Origin: Polynucleobacter sp. AP-Elch-400A-B2
GTDB taxonomy: Bacteria > Pseudomonadota > Gammaproteobacteria > Burkholderiales > Burkholderiaceae
Direction of reading: 5' to 3'
Length of the DNA stretch: 64,000 bases
NCBI RefSeq assembly: GCF_018688355.1
Contig: NZ_CP061317.1
Location: 1,310,091-1,374,090, forward strand
Under the pieces are notes generated by a model. The model did not search any database. It was not told where the DNA came from and was given only the letters and a program-made list of their open reading frames with translations. A program made the translations under genes and the position numbers. Every line of letters begins with the position of its first letter. The stretch's first letter is position 1. Below, piece by piece: positions 42,101 to 51,376 of this stretch.

Positions 42101-43516
42101 ATGACCATTTCACTGCAACCACATAATCTCTTTCAGAACTTAAGCAGTGAAGAGCTTAGCCATTTAGCGCAAGCATCCGCGGACATCTCTTTTGTATTAG
42201 ACGACTCCGGATCAATTCAAGATATCTACTCCCATAAACAAAGCTTAGCCAAGCATATTCCAGATAACCTCATTGGGAAAAAATGGTTGGAGGTGGTTGA
42301 GCCTGACAGCAGAAAAAAAGTTCAGTACTTGCTGGACGATGCCAATCAAGACAATATTTCCAAATTTAGACAAATTAATCTCTCTAGCAATGCGAAAGAT
42401 ACGTCGCTGCCCATAATGTGTGCCTCAATCAAGGCGCTATCGAATCAAAAGATCATTGTTATTGGCAGAGATCTTGCAGAAATCGCTCAGCTACAACAAG
42501 ATTTGGTTATAGCTCAGAAACAGATTAGTCAAAACTTTCTACAAATCAATCAGCTAGAAGAGCGTTTTCGCTCTATCTTTGAAATTGGATCTGAATCCAT
42601 CATCATTCTTCAAGCAGGCGATGGGTATCCAATAGTCGAGATGAATAGCAATGCTATTAAGCAACTGCTGGTTGCCAAAAAAGATTGCATTGGAAGATCG
42701 TTTCTATCCCTTCTACCTGCCGATGAACTCAGTAAAGTAACCAGCTTTTTTCAAGAGATGCTCGAAATCGGGGAGTCCAGAGAATTAGATACTTCTTTTG
42801 TTGGTGGCAAAAAAATTCAAATTAGCGCAAGCTCTTTTACCAATGGCGGGAAGCTCCACTTACTGCTGAACCTCAAGCCACTGGATCACGCTCAAGCAGC
42901 CCTTATGCTGGAGTCTGACTCTTTAACTGTGAAGGCCATAGAAAATAATACTTACGGTTTTGTTGTTTGTACTCCGGAAGGTCAGATTCTAAAAGCCAAT
43001 AAAGCCTTTATTAAATTAAGTAATGCCAAGGGTGAGCAAGAATTAATTGGCACCTCTGTACAAAATTATCTAGGCTCAGAGACGGCGGATTTTGATCGCA
43101 TGATGCAATCCCTCAAGGGAAGAGCTAGTGCGCAATCCTGCATCTCCTCTATTAGCAACAATAGTAGTGGCTTTAAATTGGTCGATATTTCAGCGGTATC
43201 TGTGGCTCATCCTCGCGCATGTATTGGGATGATCTTCCGTCAAATGGATTCGAGAGAAAATAAAGAAAAACGCATAGACAAAAAACTGGTGCGCAGCTCT
43301 GAAGAACTATCCATGCTGGTTGGAAAAGTTCCCCTTAAAGATATCCTTACCGAGACAACTGACTTGATTGAAGAGCTTTGCATCAAAGCTGCTCTAGATT
43401 TAAGCAATGACAATCGCGTGTCAGCCTCTGAAATCTTAGGCTTATCACGTCAAAGCCTATACATTAAATTACGAAAATACGGCTTAGTAGATAGCGATAT
43501 TAAGGCGATTGACTAG
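42101..43516 (+). CDS. ppsR: Photosynthesis gene repressor PpsR/CrtJ
   Basis: A 471-residue redox regulator of bacteriochlorophyll, carotenoid and antenna genes. An N-terminal PAS-like region (DISFVLDDSGSIQDIYSHK), a glutamine-rich coiled linker (QLQQDLVIAQKQISQNF), then two PAS domains (about 150-260 and 275-380) and a Fis-type helix-turn-helix at about 440-463 (ASEILGLSRQSLYIKLRKYG). A cysteine at about 427 (EELCIKAAL) lies where the redox-active HTH cysteine of CrtJ sits. It binds TGT-N12-ACA, several of which occur here. Co-transcribed with ppaA and probably crtADC. Confidence 0.94.
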   Translation: MTISLQPHNLFQNLSSEELSHLAQASADISFVLDDSGSIQDIYSHKQSLAKHIPDNLIGKKWLEVVEPDSRKKVQYLLDDANQDNISKFRQINLSSNAKDTSLPIMCASIKALSNQKIIVIGRDLAEIAQLQQDLVIAQKQISQNFLQINQLEERFRSIFEIGSESIIILQAGDGYPIVEMNSNAIKQLLVAKKDCIGRSFLSLLPADELSKVTSFFQEMLEIGESRELDTSFVGGKKIQISASSFTNGGKLHLLLNLKPLDHAQAALMLESDSLTVKAIENNTYGFVVCTPEGQILKANKAFIKLSNAKGEQELIGTSVQNYLGSETADFDRMMQSLKGRASAQSCISSISNNSSGFKLVDISAVSVAHPRACIGMIFRQMDSRENKEKRIDKKLVRSSEELSMLVGKVPLKDILTETTDLIEELCIKAALDLSNDNRVSASEILGLSRQSLYIKLRKYGLVDSDIKAID

Positions 43517-43526
43517 AAAGCCCGTA

Positions 43527-44213
43527 ATGAACGGCCAAGTTGCCTTAATGGTTCTGGTTGATATCCAATTATCAGCAAAAATTAGCGGCATTCTCAGACT
43601 CATGTTTGCCCGCCTAGGACTCTGGAAGACTCCGGGACTTAAATTCTATAAACATATGGGTTCAGGAAAAAATGGTGGCTTCTCCATTCATCCAAGCGGA
43701 ACCCATCAGGCACTATTTTGCGTTTTTCAAGACATAGCCAGCCTAGAACAGTTTTACCAATCCTCTAGATTAATTCGCTGGTATAGAGCGCATGCTCAGG
43801 ATTTTTTTTCAGTCAAACTGAAGGCATACTCCATCAAGGGCCAGTGGTCAGGCTTTGCCCCACAGATTACAGCTGAAGCACCCTCTTCCGGTCCAATCGT
43901 ATCGATCACCAGAGCATCTATTAAGCCGCAGTATTGCATCCCCTTTTGGCGCAAGCAACCTGCCGCAGAAGTCTCGCTTCAACACTCATCTGGCTGCATT
44001 ATTGCTGCTGGAGTTGGTGAAGCCCCTTTCTTTCGACAGGCGACTTTTACTATTTGGGATTCCCAAATAGCAATGGATCAATATGCCCGACAAGGTGCTC
44101 ATCAAAATGCGATTCGAGCCTCCTTAAGTGGGCATTATTTTTCTGAATCTATGTTTTCGCGCTACATCCCTTTTGATGCAGATGGCAGCTGGAAAGGTCG
44201 CACCCTTGTCTAA
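43527..44213 (+). CDS. crtA: Spheroidene monooxygenase
   Basis: A 228-residue enzyme that adds the keto group turning spheroidene into spheroidenone under oxygen. Family blocks: RLMFARLGLWKTPGLKFYKHMGSG, SFFRQATFTIWDS-like FFRQATFTIWDSQ and AYSIKGQWSG. I chose ATG 43527; a TTG at 43509 overlapping ppsR is also possible. Its end overlaps the start of crtD. Oxygen-dependent spheroidenone formation is a common photoprotective trait of aerobic phototrophs. Confidence 0.9.
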   Translation: MNGQVALMVLVDIQLSAKISGILRLMFARLGLWKTPGLKFYKHMGSGKNGGFSIHPSGTHQALFCVFQDIASLEQFYQSSRLIRWYRAHAQDFFSVKLKAYSIKGQWSGFAPQITAEAPSSGPIVSITRASIKPQYCIPFWRKQPAAEVSLQHSSGCIIAAGVGEAPFFRQATFTIWDSQIAMDQYARQGAHQNAIRASLSGHYFSESMFSRYIPFDADGSWKGRTLV

Positions 44214-45771
44214 ATTGCCAGTCGTTATTGTCGGCGGCGGCATTGGTGGCTTAAGTTGCGCACTGGATCTAGCATCCTCTGGAGTTGAAGTGATTCTGAT
44301 TGAAAAAGAGGGTCAATTGGGAGGTAAGATTCGGCAATTAAATTGCTCTAGCGATCCCACCTCTCCTGCACCAATAGATTCTGGGCCTACTGTCTTCACC
44401 ATGCGCTGGGTTTTTGATGCACTCTTTCAAAAAGCAGGTACCACCTTAGAATCTGAATTAAAGATTACCAAGTTAGAAGTCCTGGCTCGTCATGCCTGGA
44501 GCAAAGATGAGCGGCTGGATTTATTTGCTAATGCCGATCAATCAGCTGAAGCGATTAAGGAATTTTCTTCTGCGGCGGAAGCGGATCGCTTTGTTCAATT
44601 TTCTAAGCAATGCCGCAAACTCTATCGAGCACTTGAAAAACCTTACATGCTTTCTGAAAAGCCCAGCTTTGGCGGCATGATTACTGATCTCGGAATATCT
44701 GGCTCTAAGGTCTTATACGAGATTGGCTTATTTAATAGCTTATGGAAATCACTCGGTGACTACTTCCATGACCCCAGATTGCACCAATTGTTTGGGCGAT
44801 ATGCAACCTATTGTGGTTCGTCGCCCTATCAAGCACCCGCCACCTTAATGTTGATTGCCGATGTTGAGGCGCAAGGGGTATGGGCAATTGAGGGGGGTAT
44901 GTACAGCCTAGTCAAAGCCCTTCAGAAGTTAGCGCAAGATAAAGGTGTCAAACTGGTGACTGGCCAAGCTTGTGAAGAAATCTTAATAGAGCGAGGTCGT
45001 GCTAGTGGGGTGAGATTAGCTGATGGCACCAGTATTAAAGCCCAAGCAGTCATTTTTAATGGTGACCTGGCTGCGCTTCAAACAGGTTTACTCAACCCCT
45101 CTAGCAAACAATCATTAAATGCCAAAATGACTCCGCCTAGCCCTACCAAAAGGTCGCTTTCTGCTGTTACCTGGTCGATCAATACGAAAACAGATGGCTT
45201 TCCTTTGGTCAGACATAATGTGTTTTTTAATCAAGGCTATCGTGCTGAGTTTGATGATATTTTTCAAAAGCAACGCCTTCCTAAAAAGCCAACGGTTTAC
45301 GTATGTGCACAAGATCAAGGCGATACATATCAAGCCAGTTTGAAATCACAAAGACTGCTATGCCTAGTCAATGCACCAGCAAAGGGCGATCAGTCAGAAT
45401 TTAGTACGCAAGAAATCGACGCATGTGAACGCGAAACTTTTAATCTTCTACAACAGTGTGGTCTTAATATCGACTTGGATAGCGCAATATGCCAACGTAC
45501 AACGCCCTCTCTTTTCAATCAACTCTTTCCAGCAACGGGGGGAGCTCTATACGGCCAAGCCAATCATGGCTGGATGGAAACTTTTGGGCGAGCTTCAGCG
45601 CAAAGCCCGATTCCAGGCCTTTATCTAGCGGGGGGCAGCGTACATCCAGGGCCGGGAGTGCCAATGGCAGCACTATCGGGACGAATGGCGGCCGCAACTC
45701 TGATGGATCACCTCGGTTTGATCAAGCTGTCGGGCAGAACGCTTATCTCTGGTGGTACATCGATGCTCTAA
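44206..45771 (+). CDS. crtD: 1-hydroxycarotenoid 3,4-desaturase
   Basis: A phytoene-desaturase-like flavoprotein of 521 residues. The dinucleotide-binding motif PVVIVGGGIGGLSCALDLA is at the N-terminus; PTVFTMRWVFDALF and the C-terminal GVPMAALSGRMAA block fit CrtD, which desaturates hydroxyneurosporene-type carotenoids. Start: TTG at 44206 with GGAAAGG eight bases upstream, overlapping crtA by eight bases; in-frame ATGs at 44176 and 44182 lack a ribosome site. Its 3' end overlaps crtC. Confidence 0.92.
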   Translation: MSKLPVVIVGGGIGGLSCALDLASSGVEVILIEKEGQLGGKIRQLNCSSDPTSPAPIDSGPTVFTMRWVFDALFQKAGTTLESELKITKLEVLARHAWSKDERLDLFANADQSAEAIKEFSSAAEADRFVQFSKQCRKLYRALEKPYMLSEKPSFGGMITDLGISGSKVLYEIGLFNSLWKSLGDYFHDPRLHQLFGRYATYCGSSPYQAPATLMLIADVEAQGVWAIEGGMYSLVKALQKLAQDKGVKLVTGQACEEILIERGRASGVRLADGTSIKAQAVIFNGDLAALQTGLLNPSSKQSLNAKMTPPSPTKRSLSAVTWSINTKTDGFPLVRHNVFFNQGYRAEFDDIFQKQRLPKKPTVYVCAQDQGDTYQASLKSQRLLCLVNAPAKGDQSEFSTQEIDACERETFNLLQQCGLNIDLDSAICQRTTPSLFNQLFPATGGALYGQANHGWMETFGRASAQSPIPGLYLAGGSVHPGPGVPMAALSGRMAAATLMDHLGLIKLSGRTLISGGTSML

Positions 45772-46643
45772 GTGATGATGGCAAGAACGGCATAGTACTG
45801 ATTGCATTTGTTGGTAGCGTTTTCTCGCCCTACTATGCCTGGGCAAGAAGAAATGATTCTTCAGTTAACCCCGAAAATCACTGCTCCCTAAATGTTGCTA
45901 TTTATAGCCCAGGGAAAAACCGTTGGGCAATGACTGAGCGAGGAGAAAAACAAGTCTCCCGAAACTCCTCCGATTTCGTCATTGGACCAAGCAGCCTGCA
46001 TTGGGATGGCAATAAGTTAACAGTTCAGATACGGGAGCGTGCAGTGCCTTTTGGGCAAAAGATTGCAGGTACCGTTGAACTCTACCCCAATACTTTATTT
46101 AACTTTAGTACACCACTAGATGCTGCTGGCAAACATCGATGGGGGCCTCTTGCCCCATCAGCGCGAGTCAAGGTGAACTTACATTCTCCAGATTTGCAAT
46201 GGGAAGGCAATGCTTATTTAGACTCTAATGAAGGTGATGAGCCTATCAGCGAAGCTTTTCATGAATGGGACTGGTCACGTGCAGAGATGAGTGGTGGCAG
46301 AACTTCGGTGATCTATGATGTGCGAGAAAAGAATGCTCAAGAAAATCTATTGGCACTCACTTTCAACCCCAATGGAACAATTGACCACTTTGAACCTCCC
46401 CCAAGGCAGGTTCTACCAAAAACGATATGGGGGATTCGAGGGCATATGCGCAATCAAAACTCTGAGACCTTGAGAGTGCAAAAGGTTTTAGAAAATACGC
46501 CTTTTTATACTCGCTCTGTTTTAAATTCTGAACTGTTGGGAGAAAAAGTGCTCTCCTTTCATGAAACCTTAAGTGTTCCAAAGTTAACCTTGGCAACAAC
46601 TCAGCTCATGCTGCCTTGGAGAATGCCCCGCAAGACCTGGTAA
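45489..46643 (+). CDS. crtC: Carotenoid 1,2-hydratase (hydroxyneurosporene synthase), start uncertain
   Basis: CrtC adds water across the terminal double bond of acyclic carotenoids. The family region begins near RFDQAVGQNAYLWWYIDALSD (codons from about 45714) and continues with FVGSVFSPYYAWARR, NVAIYSPGKNRWAMTERG and HEWDWSRAEMSGGRTSVIYD. There is no ATG, GTG or TTG in this frame between 45489 and the conserved region; the ATG at 45489 would add about 75 residues encoded in a second frame of crtD. The true start may be non-standard. It overlaps crtD by up to 283 bases and converges with crtB. Confidence 0.8.
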   Translation: MPTYNALSFQSTLSSNGGSSIRPSQSWLDGNFWASFSAKPDSRPLSSGGQRTSRAGSANGSTIGTNGGRNSDGSPRFDQAVGQNAYLWWYIDALSDDGKNGIVLIAFVGSVFSPYYAWARRNDSSVNPENHCSLNVAIYSPGKNRWAMTERGEKQVSRNSSDFVIGPSSLHWDGNKLTVQIRERAVPFGQKIAGTVELYPNTLFNFSTPLDAAGKHRWGPLAPSARVKVNLHSPDLQWEGNAYLDSNEGDEPISEAFHEWDWSRAEMSGGRTSVIYDVREKNAQENLLALTFNPNGTIDHFEPPPRQVLPKTIWGIRGHMRNQNSETLRVQKVLENTPFYTRSVLNSELLGEKVLSFHETLSVPKLTLATTQLMLPWRMPRKTW

Positions 46644-46656
46644 CTTTCTCCAATAG

Positions 46657-47691
46657 CTACTGTAGAGCCCTACCACTCTTACGATGATTGCGGCGACGCT
46701 CTTGTCGCTCCATGAGCTCTACGAACCACAATAAACGATCATGGGCTGTTCCATCAAAACGCTTTTCATGTGGCACCTCAATGACGGCATTCACTAAATA
46801 CTGAATAGCTTTATCAGCATCTACGTCAAGCTTCCGAGAAAATATCTTAGAGATGGCTGTAAAAGCTTCTGCTAAAAGAATCACTTTTCTCTTGGAGGGC
46901 ACATAAGCCCTTGTCGATATAGAATCCAAGTTCAGTTTTTCTACCTGGCGACCAATCTCTGCATAAATCAGTCTAGCCGCCTGAATTGCTGGTCGACAAT
47001 CCCATGGTAGATCAGAAATTCCGCTCTCAGCACGTGAGTACAAAACATCCGCATGCTTTAAGAGACGAGCAATCACGCTCGCGATTTGCTCATTAAACTC
47101 CGGCTTGCTTAACCAAACTTGAGGGTCTAATCCCGCCTCTCTAAGCCAATTCAAGGGTAAATAAATACGGCCGTTAGCTGCGTCTTCACCCACATCACGC
47201 GCAATATTAGTCAATTGCATTGCAAGACCCAGCTCACAAGCTCTTGCTAAGGTCTCTGGTTCCCGACGATCCATGATGACACACATCATCGCTCCAACTG
47301 TGCCGGCAACTCTAGCGCAGTAGTCCAATAAGTCCTCTAAGGAGTTATAGGTTCTGAACTGGGTATCCCATTCATAACCCTCAATTAAGGCTAGGGGTAA
47401 GCTAATAGGAAGATCAAATTCTTTAACAACAATGGATAAGGCTCGATCTGCAGCAATATCGTCTGGCGTTCCTTGATAGATTCGATCAAGACGTTCACGC
47501 AACTTAGGAATTGCATCAGGCTCTGCATCGACTGCATCCGCAACATCGTCAGTAATCCGACAAAATGCATAGAGCGCAGTTGCAGGATCCCTCACTCTCT
47601 GAGGCAAAACTCTGGAAGCGGCGAAGAAGGACTTGGATCCATCTCGCATAGTTGCGACACACTCTTGAAGATCTTTAATGTTTTGACTCAT
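46657..47691 (-). CDS. crtB: Phytoene synthase
   Basis: A 344-residue prenyl-condensing enzyme joining two geranylgeranyl diphosphates into phytoene. The two aspartate-rich motifs are visible as RITDDVADAVDAE and RDVGEDAANGRIYLP, with ALIEGYEWD between. It overlaps the crtI stop by four bases and converges with crtC 13 bases away. Together with crtI it forms a separate minus-strand unit behind the puf terminator. Confidence 0.95.
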   Translation of the reverse strand: MSQNIKDLQECVATMRDGSKSFFAASRVLPQRVRDPATALYAFCRITDDVADAVDAEPDAIPKLRERLDRIYQGTPDDIAADRALSIVVKEFDLPISLPLALIEGYEWDTQFRTYNSLEDLLDYCARVAGTVGAMMCVIMDRREPETLARACELGLAMQLTNIARDVGEDAANGRIYLPLNWLREAGLDPQVWLSKPEFNEQIASVIARLLKHADVLYSRAESGISDLPWDCRPAIQAARLIYAEIGRQVEKLNLDSISTRAYVPSKRKVILLAEAFTAISKIFSRKLDVDADKAIQYLVNAVIEVPHEKRFDGTAHDRLLWFVELMERQERRRNHRKSGRALQ

Positions 47692-49205
47692 ACAGTCACT
47701 TTTTTAGGTTCAGCTACTACAGACATTAATGCTTTTGCCGAAGATAAAACACCGGGGATACCCGCACCCGGGTGAGTGCCAGCACCAACCATATAAAGCC
47801 CCTGAATATCTTCACTACGATTGTGCGGTCTAAACCAAGCGCTTTGAAGTAAGAGTGGCTCAAAACCAAAGGCAGCACCTTTGACTGACAAGAGACGATC
47901 CTGAAAATCTTGAGGAGTCATGAGAAATGATGTTTTAAGGTGCTTTTCAAATCCAGGTAAAACACTTTCATCCAAGTACTTAGCAATTGCTTGACGATAG
48001 GGCTCAGCTTCTTTAGCCCAGTCTGTGCCGCTTTCTAAATTCGGCACTGGGGCCAATACATAGAATGCATCACCTCCAGCAGGCGCTAAGGATGGATCAG
48101 TAGCAGTTGGTCTATGTAAATAGAGACTAAAGTCATCTGCCAAAATATGTCTCTTAAAGATATCCGTCAATAGCTCTTTATAACGCTTACCCAATAAAAT
48201 CATATGGTGCGGAACATCAGGATACTGATTATCTGTGCCGAAATACCAAACAAAAAGACTCATCGAGTATTTGCTCTTATTGACCTTAGCGTCGGTCCAC
48301 ACTTTACGATGCTCAGGCGCGATGAGTTTTTGGTATGTCCAGGCAGCATCCGCATTTGAGACCACAATATCGGATGGAATAAATTCACCATTAGCAAGCG
48401 TGACGCCCTGAGTCTTACCATCAACCACTTCAATACGCTTTACCTCAGAGTTCAGGCGAATTTCCACCCCTCTACCAGCTAATAGGCCAGCCATGCCTTT
48501 AATTAAAGAGCCTGTTCCACCCATCGCGGAATGAACCCCATGACGGCGCTCTAAAGAATTGATCAGTGCATAGACTGCGGTAACTGAAAAAGGATTGCCG
48601 CCAATTAATAGCGGATGAAAACTCATTACTTGACGTATCTTGTCATTCTTTAAATGACGCGCAACCAATTTGTAGATACTTTCCCAAGCCCGCATCTTAA
48701 TCATCGATGGAATTGCACGAATTAAATCGCCGATCGAGTCAAATGCAGTTGAACTGAGCTCTTGAAATCCCAGCTTGTAGCATTTTTCCGCCTCAGCCAA
48801 AAATCGCTCGTAACCCGGTAAGTCTTCTGGTGCAAACTTAGCAACTTCGGCGCGCATTCTGGCGGGATCACCCGTGTAATCAAAGTGAGTACCGTCATCA
48901 AAACGGATCCGATAAAAAGGATCCATTGGGCGCAGATCAACATCATCTGACATTTTCTTGCCACACAATTCCCATAATTCTTCGAGTAGGAATGGAGCCG
49001 TAATAATAGTAGGACCGGCATCAAAGGTAAAGCCATCACGATGATGAACATATGCCCTACCACCGGGTGCGTCCAGCTTTTCTAAAACAATGACCTTATA
49101 GCCTTTGCAAGACAAGCGGATAGCAGCAGCCAACCCACCAAAGCCGCTGCCAATGACAATGGCGGTAGAGACATCATCTGCTCTCAAGTCAGCCTTTTTT
49201 AACAT
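47688..49205 (-). CDS. crtI: Phytoene desaturase
   Basis: A 505-residue flavoprotein introducing double bonds into phytoene to give neurosporene or lycopene. The FAD motif VIGSGFGGLAAAIRLSCKGY starts near residue 17, followed by DAGPTIITAP, and the C-terminal GAGTHPGAGIPGVLSSAK signature is intact. Presence of crtA, C, D and F implies neurosporene-derived carotenoids, hence a largely three-step desaturase. It begins just after the puf terminator. Confidence 0.96.
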   Translation of the reverse strand: MLKKADLRADDVSTAIVIGSGFGGLAAAIRLSCKGYKVIVLEKLDAPGGRAYVHHRDGFTFDAGPTIITAPFLLEELWELCGKKMSDDVDLRPMDPFYRIRFDDGTHFDYTGDPARMRAEVAKFAPEDLPGYERFLAEAEKCYKLGFQELSSTAFDSIGDLIRAIPSMIKMRAWESIYKLVARHLKNDKIRQVMSFHPLLIGGNPFSVTAVYALINSLERRHGVHSAMGGTGSLIKGMAGLLAGRGVEIRLNSEVKRIEVVDGKTQGVTLANGEFIPSDIVVSNADAAWTYQKLIAPEHRKVWTDAKVNKSKYSMSLFVWYFGTDNQYPDVPHHMILLGKRYKELLTDIFKRHILADDFSLYLHRPTATDPSLAPAGGDAFYVLAPVPNLESGTDWAKEAEPYRQAIAKYLDESVLPGFEKHLKTSFLMTPQDFQDRLLSVKGAAFGFEPLLLQSAWFRPHNRSEDIQGLYMVGAGTHPGAGIPGVLSSAKALMSVVAEPKKVTV

Positions 49206-49225
49206 TTCCTCAAACCAACTTTTCT

Positions 49226-49263
49226 ATAAAAAAATAGCGTCATATTCTTCCTATGACGCTATT
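49226..49263 (-). terminator. Rho-independent terminator at the end of the puf operon
   Basis: Read on the minus strand, AATAGCGTCATA pairs with TATGACGCTATT (49233-49244 with 49252-49263, 7-base loop) and is followed by a run of seven T. It starts 20 bases after the pufC stop and lies in front of crtI, so it should end the puf transcript and leave crtIB to its own promoter or read-through. Confidence 0.88.
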
Positions 49264-49282
49264 GGTTAGAACAAACTATAGA

Positions 49283-50350
49283 TTACTTCATTGCGACAGA
49301 TTTTGCCGGTGGAGCAGGATCCTTAGCCTTCAGGGCTGGCTTAGCTGGACCAGTTAAGAAAGGATAATCTGGCAACATCGATACACCATAGAGAGGCTTG
49401 TAAGCTCCTTGGTGGCAAGTACCGCAATTGGCTTTCGCAACATCACCCGTTGGACCTAAACGATGCGGAGGGAATAATCCCTGGATCGGCTCCATATAGT
49501 TATTATTGATGTCTTGTGCCATCCGAATTGCATACCAAGCCTTCGATCTTTGTGGAGGGCTTTCTTCCCAAGATGAGAAGTTACGAGTGTTATGACAGTA
49601 GGTGCAATTGACTCCCAATGATTTTGAGAAATGCATCATCAGACCATAAGTCGATTCAGTCTCATTGATGCTATGTTTATTGCCAGTTGGTAATGCTGTA
49701 TCTCCCTGCACGCGAATGTTGCTTGATTTTGTGAGGTATTGAGCAAAATAATCATTCGGCAGAGATGAATAAGCTGATGCGCTCACTGGTGTATTTTGCC
49801 CATCCTTATTACCCAAAAGACCATTGCCTGTTTGTTGTTTCGGCTCTTTAAACCAAACTTGCTCAGGAATATTCTTGCCACGATGACATGTATAACAAGT
49901 AACACCAGTCTGAGCAACGTGGTCTTGCCACTGAGTATTTACTCGTTGAGTCATCAAAATCATCTTACGCGCAACTTGCTTTGTATACAGCGAGTCATCT
50001 GCAAAGTTTGCCGCGTTATGACAGTAAGTACACCCCTGCTCTGGTGCAACCCAACTTGTCATTGAAACCATGAACGCGCTAAATTGGGCAACGCTCAAAT
50101 TATTGAGCACCTTCACATTTTGATATACAGCCCCTGCTTTAGGTCCATCTGCTGGAGCTGGTCCATACGACACGGGGACTGTATTTTTCTCGGCCTGCTC
50201 AGCCAATGTGCGCGGGTTGTAAATTAAATCCATGCCTGTTCCACGGTAACCATGCTGAACAGCTTCTATTGGCGGCCTCTCACAGCCTGAAAGCAATAGA
50301 ACACTTGCCAATAGAGCCGGCAATATCAGAAATTTTCTTAATTGCTTCAT
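49283..50350 (-). CDS. pufC: Reaction centre tetraheme cytochrome c subunit
   Basis: A 355-residue lipoprotein (signal with lipobox LLSGC) bound to the periplasmic face of the reaction centre; it re-reduces the special pair. Four haem-binding motifs are present: CTYCH, CYTCH, CTYCH and CGTCH. Met ligands occur upstream of the first three sites (VSMTSW, RKMILM, LMMHFS). The Ala/Pro/Lys-rich tail is usual. Its start overlaps the pufM stop by four bases. Confidence 0.96.
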   Translation of the reverse strand: MKQLRKFLILPALLASVLLLSGCERPPIEAVQHGYRGTGMDLIYNPRTLAEQAEKNTVPVSYGPAPADGPKAGAVYQNVKVLNNLSVAQFSAFMVSMTSWVAPEQGCTYCHNAANFADDSLYTKQVARKMILMTQRVNTQWQDHVAQTGVTCYTCHRGKNIPEQVWFKEPKQQTGNGLLGNKDGQNTPVSASAYSSLPNDYFAQYLTKSSNIRVQGDTALPTGNKHSINETESTYGLMMHFSKSLGVNCTYCHNTRNFSSWEESPPQRSKAWYAIRMAQDINNNYMEPIQGLFPPHRLGPTGDVAKANCGTCHQGAYKPLYGVSMLPDYPFLTGPAKPALKAKDPAPPAKSVAMK

Positions 50351-51360
50351 GGCTTCACTCCTATGTTGGTAGGTGCAGCAGGAGGGACAAAACCAGAGGT
50401 AGCAGGGTCAGGTATTGGAACGCCAAACACACCCGGATAAGAAGGTGCAACATTGTGTTTGACTGCCCATAAATACCAGTTATCCACTACAGTACCAGTT
50501 AGCAGAATACCAATGCCACCAACTAATGGTGTTAGGACTGCAAACCACCAAGCCCAACGGTGAATCGATTCCATGGTTGCATTAAAGCCCATGGTCCATC
50601 TCCAGAATAAAGCCGCTCTTTCTGAGGCTGTACCGCGATCTACAATTTGCTCAATTTCACGTTCACCACCAAATCGGCTAACTGCCAGAATGGTTGCGCC
50701 ATGCATTGCAAATAAAAGTGCTGATCCATATAGGAAAACAATCGACAGCATGTGGAATGGGTTGTAGAACAAATTGCCGTAACGTAATGAGAAAGCGGCA
50801 GTCCAATCTAAGTGCGAGAAGATTCCAAAGGGAACCGCCTCACTCCAGCTACCCATCATGATAGGACGTATAAATCCTAATACCAGATATAACCAGATCG
50901 CTGCTAAGAAGCCCCAAGCGATATGGGTACCCATACCCAAGGCAACAGCGCGGCGATACATTCTTGCCCACCATAAAAGAATCGAGACGGTCAAGAAGAA
51001 GCCCGCCATCATCCACCAACCACCCTCATTGAGCGGCATGAATAAAGACAGGCCATGTTTAGGTAAAGGTGGATCTAAAGACAACCAAAATAATTGGCGC
51101 ACAAATTCAATGGGGTTCCAATTGACCGAAGCTAACATATTCCAACCCATGATCTGGATTGCAATAATTCCAAAAAATAAAGAGGCGATACCTAAACCGC
51201 CGAGATAAATTGGCCCAAGCTGAGCATTACCCAAACGACCAAATAAATGGATTAAGACTGGCTCGCCAAAACGCTCTCGTTCATCTCGAGGATCTATATG
51301 AACCCCATGATGTGGCGGAGCAACTACTTGAACTTGAGTAAATAGGTTTTGATATTCCAT
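50347..51360 (-). CDS. pufM: Reaction centre M subunit
   Basis: A 337-residue protein with five membrane helices binding the special pair, accessory pigments and QA. Blocks FGRLGNAQLGPIYLGGLGI, FHMLSIVFLYGSALLFAMHGATILA (given in parts as FHMLSIVFLYGSALL and AMHGATI) and RWTMGFNATMESIHRWAWW hold the pigment and iron histidines. The C-terminal extension past helix E suits a subunit that carries PufC. It follows pufL by 16 bases. Confidence 0.97.
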   Translation of the reverse strand: MEYQNLFTQVQVVAPPHHGVHIDPRDERERFGEPVLIHLFGRLGNAQLGPIYLGGLGIASLFFGIIAIQIMGWNMLASVNWNPIEFVRQLFWLSLDPPLPKHGLSLFMPLNEGGWWMMAGFFLTVSILLWWARMYRRAVALGMGTHIAWGFLAAIWLYLVLGFIRPIMMGSWSEAVPFGIFSHLDWTAAFSLRYGNLFYNPFHMLSIVFLYGSALLFAMHGATILAVSRFGGEREIEQIVDRGTASERAALFWRWTMGFNATMESIHRWAWWFAVLTPLVGGIGILLTGTVVDNWYLWAVKHNVAPSYPGVFGVPIPDPATSGFVPPAAPTNIGVKP

Positions 51361-51376
51361 AATTAGTATGTTCCTC

